Positions 1 through 11,586 of a stretch of DNA of 64,000 bases are shown here, in pieces. Below the pieces are notes generated by a model, which searched no databases, had not been told where the DNA came from, and was given only the letters and a program-made list of their open reading frames with translations. A program made the translations under genes and the position numbers. Where the stretch lies: assembly GCA_028671895.1 (NCBI GenBank), contig JAPMAC010000207.1:1674001-1738000 (forward strand). The letters are read 5' to 3'. Positions within the stretch are counted from its first letter, which is position 1. Each line of letters starts with the position of its first letter. The stretch comes from Oenanthe sinensis (lineage: Eukaryota > Streptophyta > Magnoliopsida > Apiales > Apiaceae).

Positions 1-415
1 GGAGTCCATAGGCCAATATGGACCGGGTTTGAAGTCTCAAACATTCCATGATTAAGGATTCCACTACTTAAAAAAGCAAAGGAAGATACCAAAAAATTGA
101 GGAATAAGAATGAAAAGTCTTGAAAAAAATATGGTTGCACCCTTATGACCGATGGATGGACGGATAGACGAAGAAGGCATCTTATCAACTTTCTTGCTAA
201 TAATCTTGATGGTACATTTTTTTGAGTTCTTATGATGCTTCGGGTGATGTCCAAGATGCACAAATGTTGGCGGACTTGATTGAAATCGCGGTTCTTGATG
301 TTGACAAGATTCCAAGCATTAAAAAAGCAATTAATCAAGAAGATGCACTACATTCATCTATAGGCATGGGCGTGACCTGCATTGCACTACATTCATCTAT
401 AGGCATGGGTGTGTC
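1..415 (+). mobile_element. hAT transposase fragment, inverted and internally deleted
   Basis: The sequence from position 1 to about 415 is an inverted near-copy of about 1960-2470, part of the decayed hAT transposase on the other strand. Frame +3 from 222 matches the DUF659-like segment encoded on the minus strand near 1980-2250 (motif SSYDASGDVQDAQMLADLIE). The stretch between the ADLIE region and IPSIKKAINQEDALHS is deleted. It continues off the left edge, so its full extent is unknown. It is a dead fragment of the same family rather than a gene. Confidence 0.8.
344..413 (+). repeat. 39-bp direct duplication in the hAT fragment
   Basis: The block beginning tgcactacattcatctatag at 344 is repeated at 383, a period of 39 bp. 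The second copy ends where similarity to the inverted hAT copy stops (about 415). The intact counterpart near 1965-2000 has the block once, so this is a local duplication at the junction with the neighbouring element. Confidence 0.75.
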
Positions 416-576
416 GACAAGTCCCCCGACTAGTCGAAATAAGTCGACAAGTCAGGATATACATATTTTTTTAATAATTTAAATTTATAATATAGGTAAA
501 CACATAGTTCAAATAAAAAGTAATAGACAATAAGTTCAAATACTAAAAGTCAAGCATCCCTAAGCAAATAAACTAA

Positions 577-3126
577 TCAATCATAGTCTTCCATATCAAA
601 ATCATTGGAATCTTCATCTCCTCCTTGAGTATTCTTCTTGGTTGGATCGGGAGGTATACCATAATCATCTTCCACATCCTCATCGTCATTAGGAGTACTG
701 TCTTCATCTTCATCATCAAGAGGATCACTAGTGGTACGTCGAGTATAGGTAAGCACTTCACTAGTGGAACCACCTCTAGCTTTTCTTGGAAGATTGATAT
801 CCACCGCACTCCAAAACCTCTCTTCAACAACACCAATCCACTCATTAGTCCACTCCAACTCTTCAAATACTAGTGGATTATATTTCTTCCCAAGTTCACG
901 TATCTTTTTGAATCTTGAATCTATCTTTCGATTGTATTGAACATACACCAAATCATTCAAGCGTTGATGTTCCAACCTGTTCCTCTTCTTTGTATGTATC
1001 TATATTAATAAAATATATAATATGTAATTAGGCCTCAAGTAAAATAGTTGCAAATCGACTATAAATAATAAAAAAGAGTAGGCACATACGAATTCAAATG
1101 TACTCCAATTGCGTTCACAACTGGAAGATGAACAGCATAAACCAACAATATGTTTTGCAAATAATTGAAGCTCAATTGCACGACCTCCATAACCATCCCA
1201 CCAATCAACTAATATAAAAATAAGAAAAACACAAACACAAATAAGTTTGCCATTTTTTTTATTTTTGTCAGGAACTAAATTTACTAAGTTTTAAATAAAC
1301 TTACGAGGACTTTTCTCCTTTAGTTGCTCAATTGCCATCTGCCTTTCAAAACCACCTCTTGTATTTTTGTAGTCATCGGCGAAGTTACTTATAAGGTTCC
1401 TTATAGTCCGATCAATGACCAACTTCTCAAGGACATCATTAAAGTCTTCTCTAATCCGGGACGCATAGGCATGATCCTTTTTAGCGTTGTCAAAGTATTT
1501 CCCGGGATTAAGAAACAGGGCTTACAATGGTTTTCCCATTTGTTTACTCCAACGTTCTTCAATTATTTTCAACACTTTGTTCTGAATTTGTAGTTTTTGA
1601 CCAACAAATGCCTTTTTAATTTGATCTTTTGAATGTTCAATAGCCGCAAAAACTTCTGCCATAGCAGGCTTTCATCGCCATCTGCAATTCGCAAAACCTG
1701 AAGAAGTGGTTGGGATGCCTTTAAAAAGTCCTCTAAACTTTCCCAAAATACTGTTGAGAATACAGTCTCATAGACTTTCTTCCCATTTTTTGTTTTTGAT
1801 AGCTTTGACAAGCTCCATGCATCGGCAACAAATAATGAGCGCAAGGCTGCCCTATGCTTGTGCAAGCTCTGTAATGTAAGAAAAGCCGTGGCAAACCTTG
1901 TAGCCCAGTCCTCACTAAATCCATCCCATAAGTCTTCTCCCTTATAGTATGAAAGACACGCCCATGCCTATAAATGAATGTAGTGCATCTTCTTGATTGA
2001 TTGCTTTTTTAATGCTTGGAATTCTGCCAACGTCCTCTAGCATTAGATCAAGGCAATGAGCAGCACATGAAGTCCAAAACAAATAAGGATGCTTAATTTG
2101 CAAGACTTTACCAGCTAGCTTGAAGTTTGCCCCATTATCCGTCACCACTTGCACAACATTATTCAAACCAACATAAAGAACCGCGGTTTCAATCAAGTCC
2201 GCCAACATTTGTGCATCTTGGACATCACCCGAAGCATCATAAGAACTCAAAAAAAGTACCCTCGGGACTATTAGCAAGAAAGTTGATAAGATGCCTTCCT
2301 CGTCTATCCGTCCATCCATCGGTCATAAGGGTGCAACCATATTTTTTTCAAGACTTTTCATCCTTATTCCTCAATTTTTTGGTATCTTTGCTTTTTTAAG
2401 TAGTGGAAGCCTTAAATCATGGAATGTTGGAGGCTTCAAACCCGGTCCATATTGGCCTATGGACTCCACCATTATCTCGTAGCTCTTAGAGTTTTCCGCA
2501 TTAAAAGGAATTCCATTCTCATAGAAGAAATTAGCAATATGCATGTGAACTCTTTCTTTCTCTTCTTTTGTTCTTAGCTTGCTTTCCAATGTAGTTTGGC
2601 TTGGACCGTATCTATGCCTCTCTTCAATTACTTGTTTAGGTGTCCTTATAAGCATTGAACTAATGGACTTGCTACTAGCCACTGATTTTTTGAAACTAAA
2701 TGGTACGGCAGCAGCCTTGCCTTTCTGTCCAGCAGTTGATTTAGAGCTTTGAAAGTTATTAGAGGTTGCGGTAGATTGTATGTGTTCAACTTCTGCCTCA
2801 TCATCGCTTCCCAGCATTTCCACTTGAATAGGGACATTAATGTTCTTATTTTTCTTCTTACTTTGAACATAATCATTTATTTCCTTCACAATCTCCTTTG
2901 TTGTTTTTGGACATTTAACAACATCCACATATCCACCAATCAAGTGATGCTTAAACCGATTAATTCCTCCATAATTCATATTCCCGCAAAGAATATACTT
3001 AACAATATCTTTGTTAACATCCGGAGTTGGATAATACACAAGCTTCCAACATGGATCGTTAGATTTTGCTTTTCTTTTCGGATCTTTAGCCATCTCTCTC
3101 CTGCTATTTTCATCTTCTCTCTCCAT
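577..3126 (-). pseudogene. hAT transposase pseudogene (BED finger, DUF659, C-terminal dimerisation region)
   Basis: Consecutive minus-strand reading frames give the parts of a plant hAT transposase in order. 3126-2371 holds an N-terminal BED-type finger region (CWKLVYYP ... GGINRFKHHLIGG) followed by a basic, Ser-rich linker. 2319-1942 holds the DUF659/RNase-H-like part (VVTDNGANFKLAGK, SCAAHCLDLMLEDVG). 1924-1569 covers the middle. 975-577 holds the C-terminal hAT dimerisation region (YNPLVFEELEWTNEWI) and an acidic tail ending FDMEDYD. The pieces lie in different frames separated by stops, so no intact transposase is encoded. The family cuts and pastes DNA; this copy could only move if a transposase were supplied in trans. 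Confidence 0.8.
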
Positions 3127-3136
3127 TGATTAAGTT

Positions 3137-3855
3137 CCTGCACAAAATATGTAAACTGATTAGAGTGTGTTAACTGTTAAATGCAGAATGGAAGTAGACT
3201 GTGCAGAATGGAAGTGAACACTGAAGAGTGAAAAGCTACTGATGAAGTGATGATGATTTGTAAAATGTGAATAATAGAATGAATTGTGAACTAATAAGTA
3301 TTGTTAAGGAGTAATGTGAAGGACTGAAGAAATTATAATTTGCATTTTGCAAAATAACAGCTACTGATGATTTGTGAAAAACAGAATTTTAAAAATTTGA
3401 ATGTTATTTGTAATGATTTTACTCTGTAGAATGTTAAAGTTTTGCATTTGTATAAAGATTTAAAAAATGATTACAAAAAAATTAAAAATTAAGTTTTTAT
3501 AACTAAAAAACAAGTAAAAATTCATTTTTTGTTAGAAGAAAATAACAGTTGTTCGATTTTTGTATGATTAAGTGATTAAATATATGTTTTGTGTGTAAAG
3601 AAGTATTATAAATTAATAAAAGATAAAAACAAGTTAAAAAAATAATTTCAAAAACATTTTTTTGCATATATACACACACAACGTGTATATAATAATGGAA
3701 GAAGAAATGGGTTTTATACTTTTATCGATTGAAAAAGAAGAAGAGAGAGTAAAGATGAAGAGAAGAAGAGCTTACCGGAAGTAGCCGCCGTTGCCGTCGC
3801 CGTTGCCGTCGCCGTCGCCGATTGAGTCGCCGCTGTCGCCGATTGAGTCGCCGAT
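3137..3855 (-). other. hAT 5' leader: putative UTR intron and GC-rich hexamer repeat
   Basis: Upstream (minus strand) of the transposase start is AT-rich sequence bounded by a plausible donor (CCG/GTAAGC at about 3775) and acceptor (TTTTGTGCAG at about 3138), suggesting a 5'-UTR intron. Beyond the donor, 3780-3853 is a GC-rich run of gccgtc/gccgtt/gccgat units in otherwise AT-rich DNA. No independent gene is visible here. Confidence 0.4.
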
Positions 3856-4078
3856 TCTATTACCCAATAAAAGAAGTAGATGCTCTTCTCTTCTTACGCG
3901 TTAACAACAGATCTCAATTACACCAAGTAAGTTTCTATAAAAAATCTAATTTTAACGTTTTGGGTCGGGTGGGTTCCGGGTTGGGTCGGGTAAAACCCAT
4001 GGACGACTTATGTGATTACTCGCTGCTCGACTAATTGGCTGGGCCGACTGCACAACTAGTCGTCGACTCAATAACAGT

Positions 4079-5612
4079 GCCTCATACTCTTGTAGCAATT
4101 GTTGAAGTTGTTTTCATTCCTTAGGGTCCAAAAGTGTGTTTCCTTCCTTAAGAGAATCATTTCTTCCTGCAGATGGCCATACTTCATTTATCAAATAGAT
4201 AAACCCATGCCTTTGCCTCTTTTAACAAAAGCCTTAGCAGTCATTTGTTGAATCTGAGGCTTGATATGTTGGGTATTTCCCTTTAGCACCACCAGTTTGC
4301 CATTCTTTTGAAACTATAATGTCAGCTTCTTATAATCAAAAGTGACCAAACCCAGAGCTCCCAACCAATCTACACCCAAAACCAGGTCATACCCACCCAT
4401 TGGCAGTCCCCACCTTTCCATGTAAAATCCTTGCATTCATAGTGACTTTCCAAATGATTACCGTTAGCCACTTGTTGACTGTGTTTTAACCAATTCACAT
4501 ATCAATTTGTTGGCAACATGTTCATCAAGAAAGCTGCGAGTACTTCTCCCATCAATCAATATTGCAAACTGATGTTTGCCTCTTCTTTCAGTCAGTGTGA
4601 TGGTCTTATTGCTGTGAACTCCTTCAATGGCATGTACTGAAACCTCCATTGTTTCTATAGGTGAAGCCTCCACTTCCTCTTCTGAAATGGGCCCTAACTC
4701 CTCCTTCTTGCCCTCCTCTATAGTACTACAGTCAACTTGCCTTATTGACAAGGCTGAAGACATTGATGATTGATAGAGGCCTTCAGTGAGCCTGCTTTCT
4801 AACTTGAGGAGTCAAATCAATTATATCCTCAATTGTTTTTGTTGTCTCTGTAGTACTCTGCAGATTAGCCAACTTTCCTGCTGTAACCACTTGATTTTCC
4901 TTGCTGGTAGATGATTCTTGTCTCTCTTTTAATTTTTTTGTCATTCCTTCAGAATCTTCACACTGCTTAGCCAGTTTGTAGGCCTGTAATACAGTAGCTG
5001 GATTAAGCAACTTTAAGGTTTCTCTGACCTTATTCTGTAACCCTCCAATGAAGCATTCTACAAAACAGGCTTCTGTCAGGAATGGCATCTTTTCCTTTAA
5101 CTTCTCTTGATATTTCTCAAACTAAGACAAGTACGATTCCACAGAGGAATGTTGCTGAAGCTGCTTAAAATTTTCACACAAGAGTTCCTGTTCCCACACT
5201 CCAAACCTAGCGGAGAATTGCTGACAAAACTGTATCCACTCCAGTGTACTTTTTCCTACTGTGAAAGTCTGAAACCACTTCCTACCTACTCCTTCCAAAT
5301 GCATGCCTGCTATGGCCACCTTCTTTGCATCTTCAATTTTGAATACCTTTGAAGAATTGTTCACAGTCTTATAACCAGTCACTAACTCCAGTTCCTTTAG
5401 TGAACTTACGAAATCTGAGCAAAAGGATTATCAATTCTTACTACTCTCCTTCTTTGAGCTCTTTTTTTCAATATTTCCGGCTGCTGAGCTGCTAATCCAA
5501 TCAACTTCTCCAATTCCTAGAATCTCTGATTAGATTTCTCACTGTAACACAGGATCTGATGTTGAGTCTCTTGTAGAAGTTCTTCAAAGCCTGGTTCATC
5601 CTCCATATCCAT
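4079..5612 (-). pseudogene. Gypsy gag-protease pseudogene
   Basis: The frame opens near 5612 with an acidic N-terminus and a Gln-rich, coiled-coil-like stretch. 5382-5122 encodes a retrotransposon gag core (GMHLEGVGRKWFQTF, WIQFCQQFSARFG). 5088-4783 continues it (FIGGLQNKVRETLKLLNP, the conserved gag C-terminal helix region). 4763-4464 holds the protease start, with ILIDGRSTRSFLDEHVANK in the position of the family's D-S/T-G active site. The glycine of that triad is not in its usual place, so the protease is probably inactive. Several frameshifts and stops separate the pieces. Downstream (4463-4079) decayed protease-linker sequence (GKLVVLKGN) ends at the hAT junction. Confidence 0.7.
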
Positions 5613-6012
5613 ACTTACTCTGTATTTCAATTACTATACCATCTTACCACGGTTCACACAAGCACTCTCTCAAACACCTTCAGTGCTAGGTGACAATCAA
5701 AACTATGATTCTACTCCAACTCACAGAATAAACCAAAACTAAGCTTGTATTACTATTCTTGTGATTTTCTGATAAGGAAAACAGAGAACTACTAATAACT
5801 ATTGTAAACGAGCTAGAATAAACAGCACTTCACTTCAATTCCACGGAATTATCAACAACTACAAATCTGATATGAACAGATGAAAAATAGAGTACCTGGA
5901 CTGTTTTGAACATAACTTTCGAACTACAACTACGATTACGGTGATTCCAAGACCGCACGACTCGTTTACACCAACACAACACTGTTGAAGCAGTGGTTGA
6001 TCACTATTAAGG

Positions 6013-6024
6013 GCTCTGATACCA
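6013..6024 (-). other. Primer-binding site of the gypsy element (tRNA-iMet)
   Basis: On the minus strand the sequence is TGGTATCAGAGC, complementary to the 3' end of plant initiator tRNA-Met. It lies three bases inside the LTR end, where minus-strand DNA synthesis is primed. Confidence 0.8.
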
Positions 6025-6027
6025 ATT

Positions 6028-6397
6028 TGTCAGGAATTGGTTGATTCCTGAACTCTTTGATGCTATTTTTGGTATTTTTCATTGATTTAAATAAGATAAC
6101 AGCTAAATTAAGCTGAGAAACAGAGATATAGAGCAAAATAGAGGTAGAAACAGAGAGAATAGAGATAGAATCAGAGAGATTAGGTAGAGATTAGAGAGAA
6201 ACTTGTAGAAAAAGATAGAGAAAAGTAGTTACAGGAGAGAGAGAAAGAGTAGAGAGGAGAGAGTTTGGTGGCAAAGCCATTTTCATATTCAACATAATGG
6301 AAATAGGACATTAATCTGGTTTATATAGACCAGTACATCAACATAACGGAAAAGACCAAATTACCCTTAATGACTACTACTACACCATGCTGTGACA
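6028..6397 (-). repeat. 5' LTR of the gypsy element
   Basis: The LTR is bounded by TGTCA at 6028 and TGACA at 6397, a 5-bp inverted terminal repeat next to the PBS, giving about 370 bp. It contains a purine-rich GAGA tract (6120-6270 on the plus strand) and a TATA-like tttatatagacc near 6320. The matching 3' LTR is not in the window, so the outer boundary rests on the terminal repeat alone. Confidence 0.6.
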
Positions 6398-6844
6398 ATG
6401 CAATACATCTACTACCATACTTATTATTATATATTCTTTAATCATGACATCATATTTACTTAATTGTCCTTAATAAAGAAAACTTAATTAGCAAAAATTA
6501 ATTAAAACATTTGTGATCACGGATTACGTATGTGGACTTGTCGTTTTTGGCTTTGTTATAGTTTGTTATAGTGTTTAAATTGTTTAATGATTATGATTGC
6601 CAAGATGCTGGGTATCAAATTTGTCAACCTTGTTTTAGCTCTAATAGTTTGTCATTTTATCGATATACTCACAGTACTCTTTTCATGCTCTTCTTTTTGT
6701 TGGATATTTTGTATATAATTTTTAAATATGGCTTTCTTTGGGGTGACTAGATATATATAATGTATATTGGAATCATCATATACTTTCATCAATACTTCTT
6801 TTAATCGATTTTGACTATTGTTTTTGAATTGTCATATCTTGCAG
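6398..6844. other. AT-rich sequence before the first visible midasin exon
   Basis: No ORF or element is recognised. The segment ends in a pyrimidine-rich tract and TTGCAG acceptor at 6839-6844, so at least its right part is intronic to midasin. Confidence 0.5.
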
Positions 6845-8589
6845 TGGTTTAATGGATTACAAACAGGCAGATTGCTTACCATAAGAGATCTTTTGTCTTG
6901 GTTAGACTTTATCAAGGCGACTGAAAAAAGCTTGCAGCCAGAATTTGCATTCTTGCATGGGTTGTTCCTAGTTTTGCTTGATGGACTAACTTTGGGTATG
7001 TCTTGGATTGGTTTTGGTGTACTTGTTTACTAGTTGAAATATTATTATTATTATCATCATTTATAAGGTTTTGCAAAATATGTTTAGTGGTTATTTGACA
7101 TCATTTTTTCTAATATTGGGACAAGTAAATTATGATGGTACTACCTATCCTTAAGTTGGGTTGACTGATTACTTTTATATACTAGTTAAAAGGCAAGAAT
7201 TTGAATAATGTTACATGATACGCAAGTTACATGATACGCAGGAGAAAAGACACAAGTCATTGGTGTTATAGTACACAATGCCATGATTTCTTCTGTGGCC
7301 ACCCATCAACAAGTTTACACCAACGTGGTTTCTAGGGTTTTGGCTAGTAGAAAGTGCATTTTGTTGTCTAGTAATAAAGTACATTAACTTTTTTGGAGGT
7401 AAAACATGAGACATTAAAGTTTTTCTACTTGTTGAGAATAAAAATAACAATTTGACCTAAAAGTTGATTGATGTTGTTAAGTAAATTATATATTTTTATA
7501 ATATCTATCCTTTATTTGATGTTCAAATAATTGTCGCTAACATGAACTAGAAACTTATGTTATTAAGTGAAATTGTAGATAGTCTACGATTAGTGTTGAA
7601 TAAAAAGTTCATGAATTATTAAATAGTTTTTTCTTGTTTAGAATAAAAGTGACAATTAGTAAAGCAAACTGATTAGGATCATCAAAGAATGCATAATTTT
7701 TTCCAATATCTTTGTTATTCAAATAAGTGTTGCTAAGTTGAATGGAAAACCCTTTATTTTAAAAGATAACATAATTAGTCTATGATTTGTGAAAATAATG
7801 AAAGAGGCTACCATGATAAATGCATAATGGTTTTTCTATGCTGGAATCTACCAATCCCACGTATGATTGGATTGCGAATTGGGTACTTACAAGATGCTTC
7901 CTTCAGGTACAAGCATGACAAAGAATGATGCTACTACAATGAGGGAAAATTGTCTACACTTTTTTCTAGAAAAATTAAAGGTTTGGCCGTTTTCGATCAC
8001 TTTGAAATGTAAAAGACATTTTTGTGATGAACATTTAATAAGTGAATCTTTTGTGTCTTAGGATTGTAAGCCGACCTTAAACTATACAAACCTTTGCATG
8101 ATGGAAAACTATGGCTGGGGTGACTCTAAAGATTTTGTTGATACTTCAAGCATTGATATGAGGCATAGTGGGACTCACTTTGGGATTCATCCCTTTTACA
8201 TTCAGAATGGTAATATTTTAGTTTATCTTTTTCCTTTGATAAGACTATTCATTTGTGCGTGTCTACATGCATTATCTCGTGTAAAAAAAGAGTTTAGCTT
8301 TTCTATCATTTCATTTTGAATACTGGAGTGGTACACATATGAACTACGATGTTGAGATAAAAACTTGGATCTTTAATTTTAATCGGCGACACATAATTAG
8401 TGATAATGATGATTACAAACTCAATGGATTTTCAAAGGAACATCAATTGTAACGTCAAAACACACTACACTATGCATAAAAGTTCTCTTATTTTTTAATA
8501 TGAACCAGAATGTCAATAGGAACAGCTTGCCTTCATTGAGTCACCTTAATGGTGGAGAAAATTATAATAGACAAATATTCCCCCTCTAA

Positions 8590-9470
8590 CATTTCGTTCA
8601 GCCTATACGCGTAGGAAAGATTATTATTAATGATTGTAGGGTCTAGTGTCAAGCTTTGCTAATTATCGACCTTGTACATCTTGGAATCCAAATTGATGTG
8701 GATTTTTTGCGCTTCTTGAGAATCCACCCTTGTAGATTAGAAAACAACACCACAACACCACGAACAGATATTTCAAAGAACACAATCAATCCAGAAAAGC
8801 GAACCTTGAATCTCAAATTCCTTAGATATATCTAGAAACTAAGTAATTTGAATGTAACCCTCAAAACAATCCAGTAATTGAAGTTTAAAAGAAAGAAAAA
8901 CTACTCATAGTTTATTCTCAAAACAAAAGTTTTATATCATCACATTGTCGTTAAAAAATTACAAGATATGGGTATATGTAGGCTAGGTAAATAACCTATA
9001 CCTAATAGGAATCTAAAAGGAATTCAATATCAATTAGAATTAGTTAATACTTGAATCCATCCACGAACCCATCAAAATCCCAATCTAAATAGAAATAGAT
9101 ATAGAAACCTAATCCAACAAGAAAGTAAAACCTAGGTGCTTAAAACAAGAAAAATCCTTTCAAGTGAAAGGTAAAAACTTGCAAGCCAAATATCTAATTA
9201 ATAAATCTATAATAATCAACCAATGTTGATAATTAAGCTGTTTGTCCAAGATTTTTCATCCCTCTTTCGTTCCTCGCTCTCCAAGTAAGCTTCTTGACCC
9301 ATGTAAGACAAATCTTTAAAACTAGTAGTTATTCTTCTTCCAAACTCCTACACAACGTCTAACTCAAATCTGTTTCAGAATAATAACATAGAATATGTAA
9401 CAATGAATATGTTGATTCCTTGATCCACATCATTCTCCTCTCCTTTGAAAAAAACGCATCCTCGAGTTCT
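8590..9470 (-). mobile_element. Possible Ty3/gypsy 3'-end remnant in a midasin intron
   Basis: On the minus strand, 9470-9420 reads like the tail of a gypsy pol gene (LRTRGCVFFKGEENDVDQG; plant gypsy elements often end pol with a Leu/Arg-rich 'FF.KGGE' segment just before the 3' LTR). The AT-rich sequence down to about 8590 could be its LTR. No paired LTR or catalytic domain is visible. Confidence 0.3.
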
Positions 9471-9931
9471 TAAGTATTTAAGAATGATTACAGATGATAC
9501 CTCGTAGGACACGAAAACATCAAACTTCAACCCAATGACTAAGATCTTTGGAAGCAACATTGTAAGAACTAGATACTTTGATGAAATATTAATTCCCACC
9601 AAGTTGTTTATGTCTAGAAAATCAATATGTTCTACCATGATGATGTTGTTCTCTTTATTCACAACCTTTCAATTTCAAATACCTTATCCGCCTCTTCCTT
9701 CTTATCAATGCCAATGCACACTGATTTTGGAGGTGTGAAAATTACATTCTCTTTCTCAACCAAAACATGTTGTCCATATGAATAACTTTTCTCATGATAC
9801 TCAATAGTTTGAAATTGTATGCGGAGGTGAAGGCCATGAGAGTCTAATGTGGAGAAGCTGAGGGGAAACACATACATGTGTTAAGACTTCTGTATATAGA
9901 GTTTGCAGCAATATGCTGCCATACTTGAGGC

Positions 9932-10222
9932 CAGTGTTGTGAAAAGCGCAAAGTCGAGAAAAGCGCAAATCCAATTTTGAAGTGCGACTCGCGAAGCGAG
10001 ATTACTCGCATGAGTTTTTGCCAAAAATGAAATTATTATCTATAATTATCTATTATCTATATTTATACCTTGCCAAAAATGAGTTTTTGCGATATTTTGC
10101 GATATTTTGCGAGTAAGCGCAATTTTATGCCAATTTGATAATCACACTAAATCGTTCATACGCAACTCGCAGAACCTTCGCTTACTTGTGAAGTGCGATT
10201 AATCACTATTTTCACAACATTG
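9932..10222. mobile_element. hAT-type MITE (291 bp)
   Basis: The element begins CAGTGTTGTGAAAAGCGC and ends with a sequence whose reverse complement is CAATGTTGTGAAAATAGTG, a terminal inverted repeat of about 15 bp with the C-A-x-T-G end typical of hAT. The flanking 8-mers cttgaggc and cttatgac match at five of eight places, consistent with an aged target-site duplication. The interior has several gcgatattttgc / gcgagt repeats and no coding capacity. Confidence 0.7.
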
Positions 10223-10322
10223 CTTATGACTCACATTCTAGTGCAATTAAAATTTGTAAATTTTGTACTCCAAATGAGCAATATAGGTTGGGTTATATCA
10301 TACATCTCATAAAAGAGTGTAG

Positions 10323-11497
10323 TTGGTAGTATGCCTCTCAACTTGGTACTTTTTGGTTATGCAAGTAATGACAGTCCTGCTGGTGATGGTTTTGAGTTTC
10401 TGGCACCAACTACTCGCAGAAATGCTTTGAGAGCACTCCGCGCTATGCAACTTGTGAAACCAGGTATTGTTTATAATATATATTATTGCTCGTCAAAACT
10501 GCTATTCTTTTATAATGCTTGTGAAAACTGGTTTAGTCTTCCATTGAAAATCTGAATGAGTGCAGTATTATAGAGAGTTATATACTGTTTAATTCAATGC
10601 TCTTCTTTGTAGTTCTACTGGGGTCGGACTTGCCTGTTGAGGCTGATGATGGAATTCAGTTTGCTTGGTCTGATGGAATTTTACTGCAGGTTAGCATCTT
10701 TAACCTATGTGTTTTATGGTTTTGCAGTTGAACTTGATATTTATTTGACCATGCATATTGGATTTTTAGGCTATAAAACAGGGTTCTTGGGTTTTGCTGG
10801 ATGAACTTAATCTTGCGCCACAATCTGTATTGGAGGTACTATTAATATTCTTGTTCTGCATATGTTTGCTTAAGACTGTGCTGTTTGTGTGTTAGTATTA
10901 TGTGCTTACTGTCTGTATCTAAATATTTTTTGTGCTGCCTGCTCACAGTCGCTCGTTTGCATTATTTCATGTGAAGAGTTGAATGTTAACACAATTTTCT
11001 ATGCTAGGGTCTTAATGCTATTCTAGATCATCGATCAGAAGTCTATATTCCAGAATTGGGTCTTACTTTTAGGTGCCCATCATCTTTCAGAGTCTTTGCT
11101 TGTCAAAATCCTTCATATCAAGGTGGAGGTAGGAAAGGTCTTCCAAAATCATTCCTTAACCGATTTACCAAGGTATAGTACATGCCATTCTTACTAGCTT
11201 TTTAGTTTCTTGTTCATCCTACGAGGAGCCAAAGTATAATATGAAACCAGATTTATCAGTTAATTACCTTTTTATTGCATCTTTTCTAGGTTTACATTGA
11301 TGAGTTGGCTGAGGGTGACTATGTCAATATATGCTCATCGCTGTATCCATCCATTTCCAGTTCTTTACTATTGAAGTTGATTCGGTTTAATAAATTAATA
11401 CATGAAGATACAATGGTGTATAACAGATATGGTCAAAAAGGGTCTCCTTGGGAATTCAATCTTCGGGACGTTATTCGATCATGTGAAATCATACAAG
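10323..11497 (+). other. Midasin AAA5 module, Walker A missing
   Basis: Exons: about 10323-10463 (FEFLAPTTRRNALRALRAMQL), 10613-10689 (LLGSDLPVEADDGIQFAWSD), 10770-10835 (Walker B, SWVLLDELNLAPQSVLE), 11008-11172 (LNAILDHR, sensor-1 region VFACQNP, RKGLPKSFLNRFTK) and 11290-11497 (SPWEFNLRDVIRSC). In the family a P-loop exon segment of about 35 residues sits between RAMQL.KP and LLGSDLPVE. Here the exon ending VKP joins directly to VLLGSDLP, and the 149-bp intron between them holds nothing like a P-loop. The module cannot bind ATP in the normal way. Confidence 0.8.
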
Positions 11498-11586
11498 GTA
11501 CTTATTTCTAAGGTATGGGTACTGACATATTGCCTAATTAAACATCATAACTTGATCCTAGTTTTTCAATCTTTAACTTGCTGCAG

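Larger units (their letters stand above)
416..4070 (-). mobile_element. Decayed hAT-superfamily DNA transposon
   Basis: This non-autonomous or dead hAT element carries a broken transposase read on the minus strand. Both ends hold repeated GTCGAC / CGACTAGTCG motifs (about 412-450 on the left, about 4030-4072 on the right), like the subterminal repeats where hAT transposases bind. I could not define a convincing 8-bp target-site duplication, so the boundaries are approximate. On the right it abuts gypsy protease-region sequence and on the left another hAT fragment, which shows nested insertion. Confidence 0.7.
4071..6397 (-). mobile_element. Truncated Ty3/gypsy LTR retrotransposon (LTR, PBS, gag, protease start)
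   Basis: Read on the minus strand, the order is 5' LTR (6397-6028), tRNA-iMet primer-binding site, gag-like ORF pieces and the beginning of a retropepsin domain. The element then ends at the hAT element near 4070. Reverse transcriptase, RNase H, integrase and the 3' LTR are absent from the window, so only the 5' part remains. Confidence 0.75.
8210..10322 (+). other. Large midasin intron with transposon remnants
   Basis: The donor at 8210 follows the exon ending FGIHPFYIQN. The next exon opens at about 10323 if acceptor gtgtag is used, adding about 12 residues not usual in the family; a start nearer 10367 is possible but would break the frame. The intron holds a decayed gypsy-like remnant (about 8590-9470) and a small hAT MITE (9932-10222). 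Confidence 0.6.

Noticed and set aside
9375..9877. Two minus-strand ORFs of 72-95 residues in a midasin intron
   Set aside because: Low-complexity, AT-rich, no starts of quality; the only recognisable piece is a gypsy pol tail remnant.
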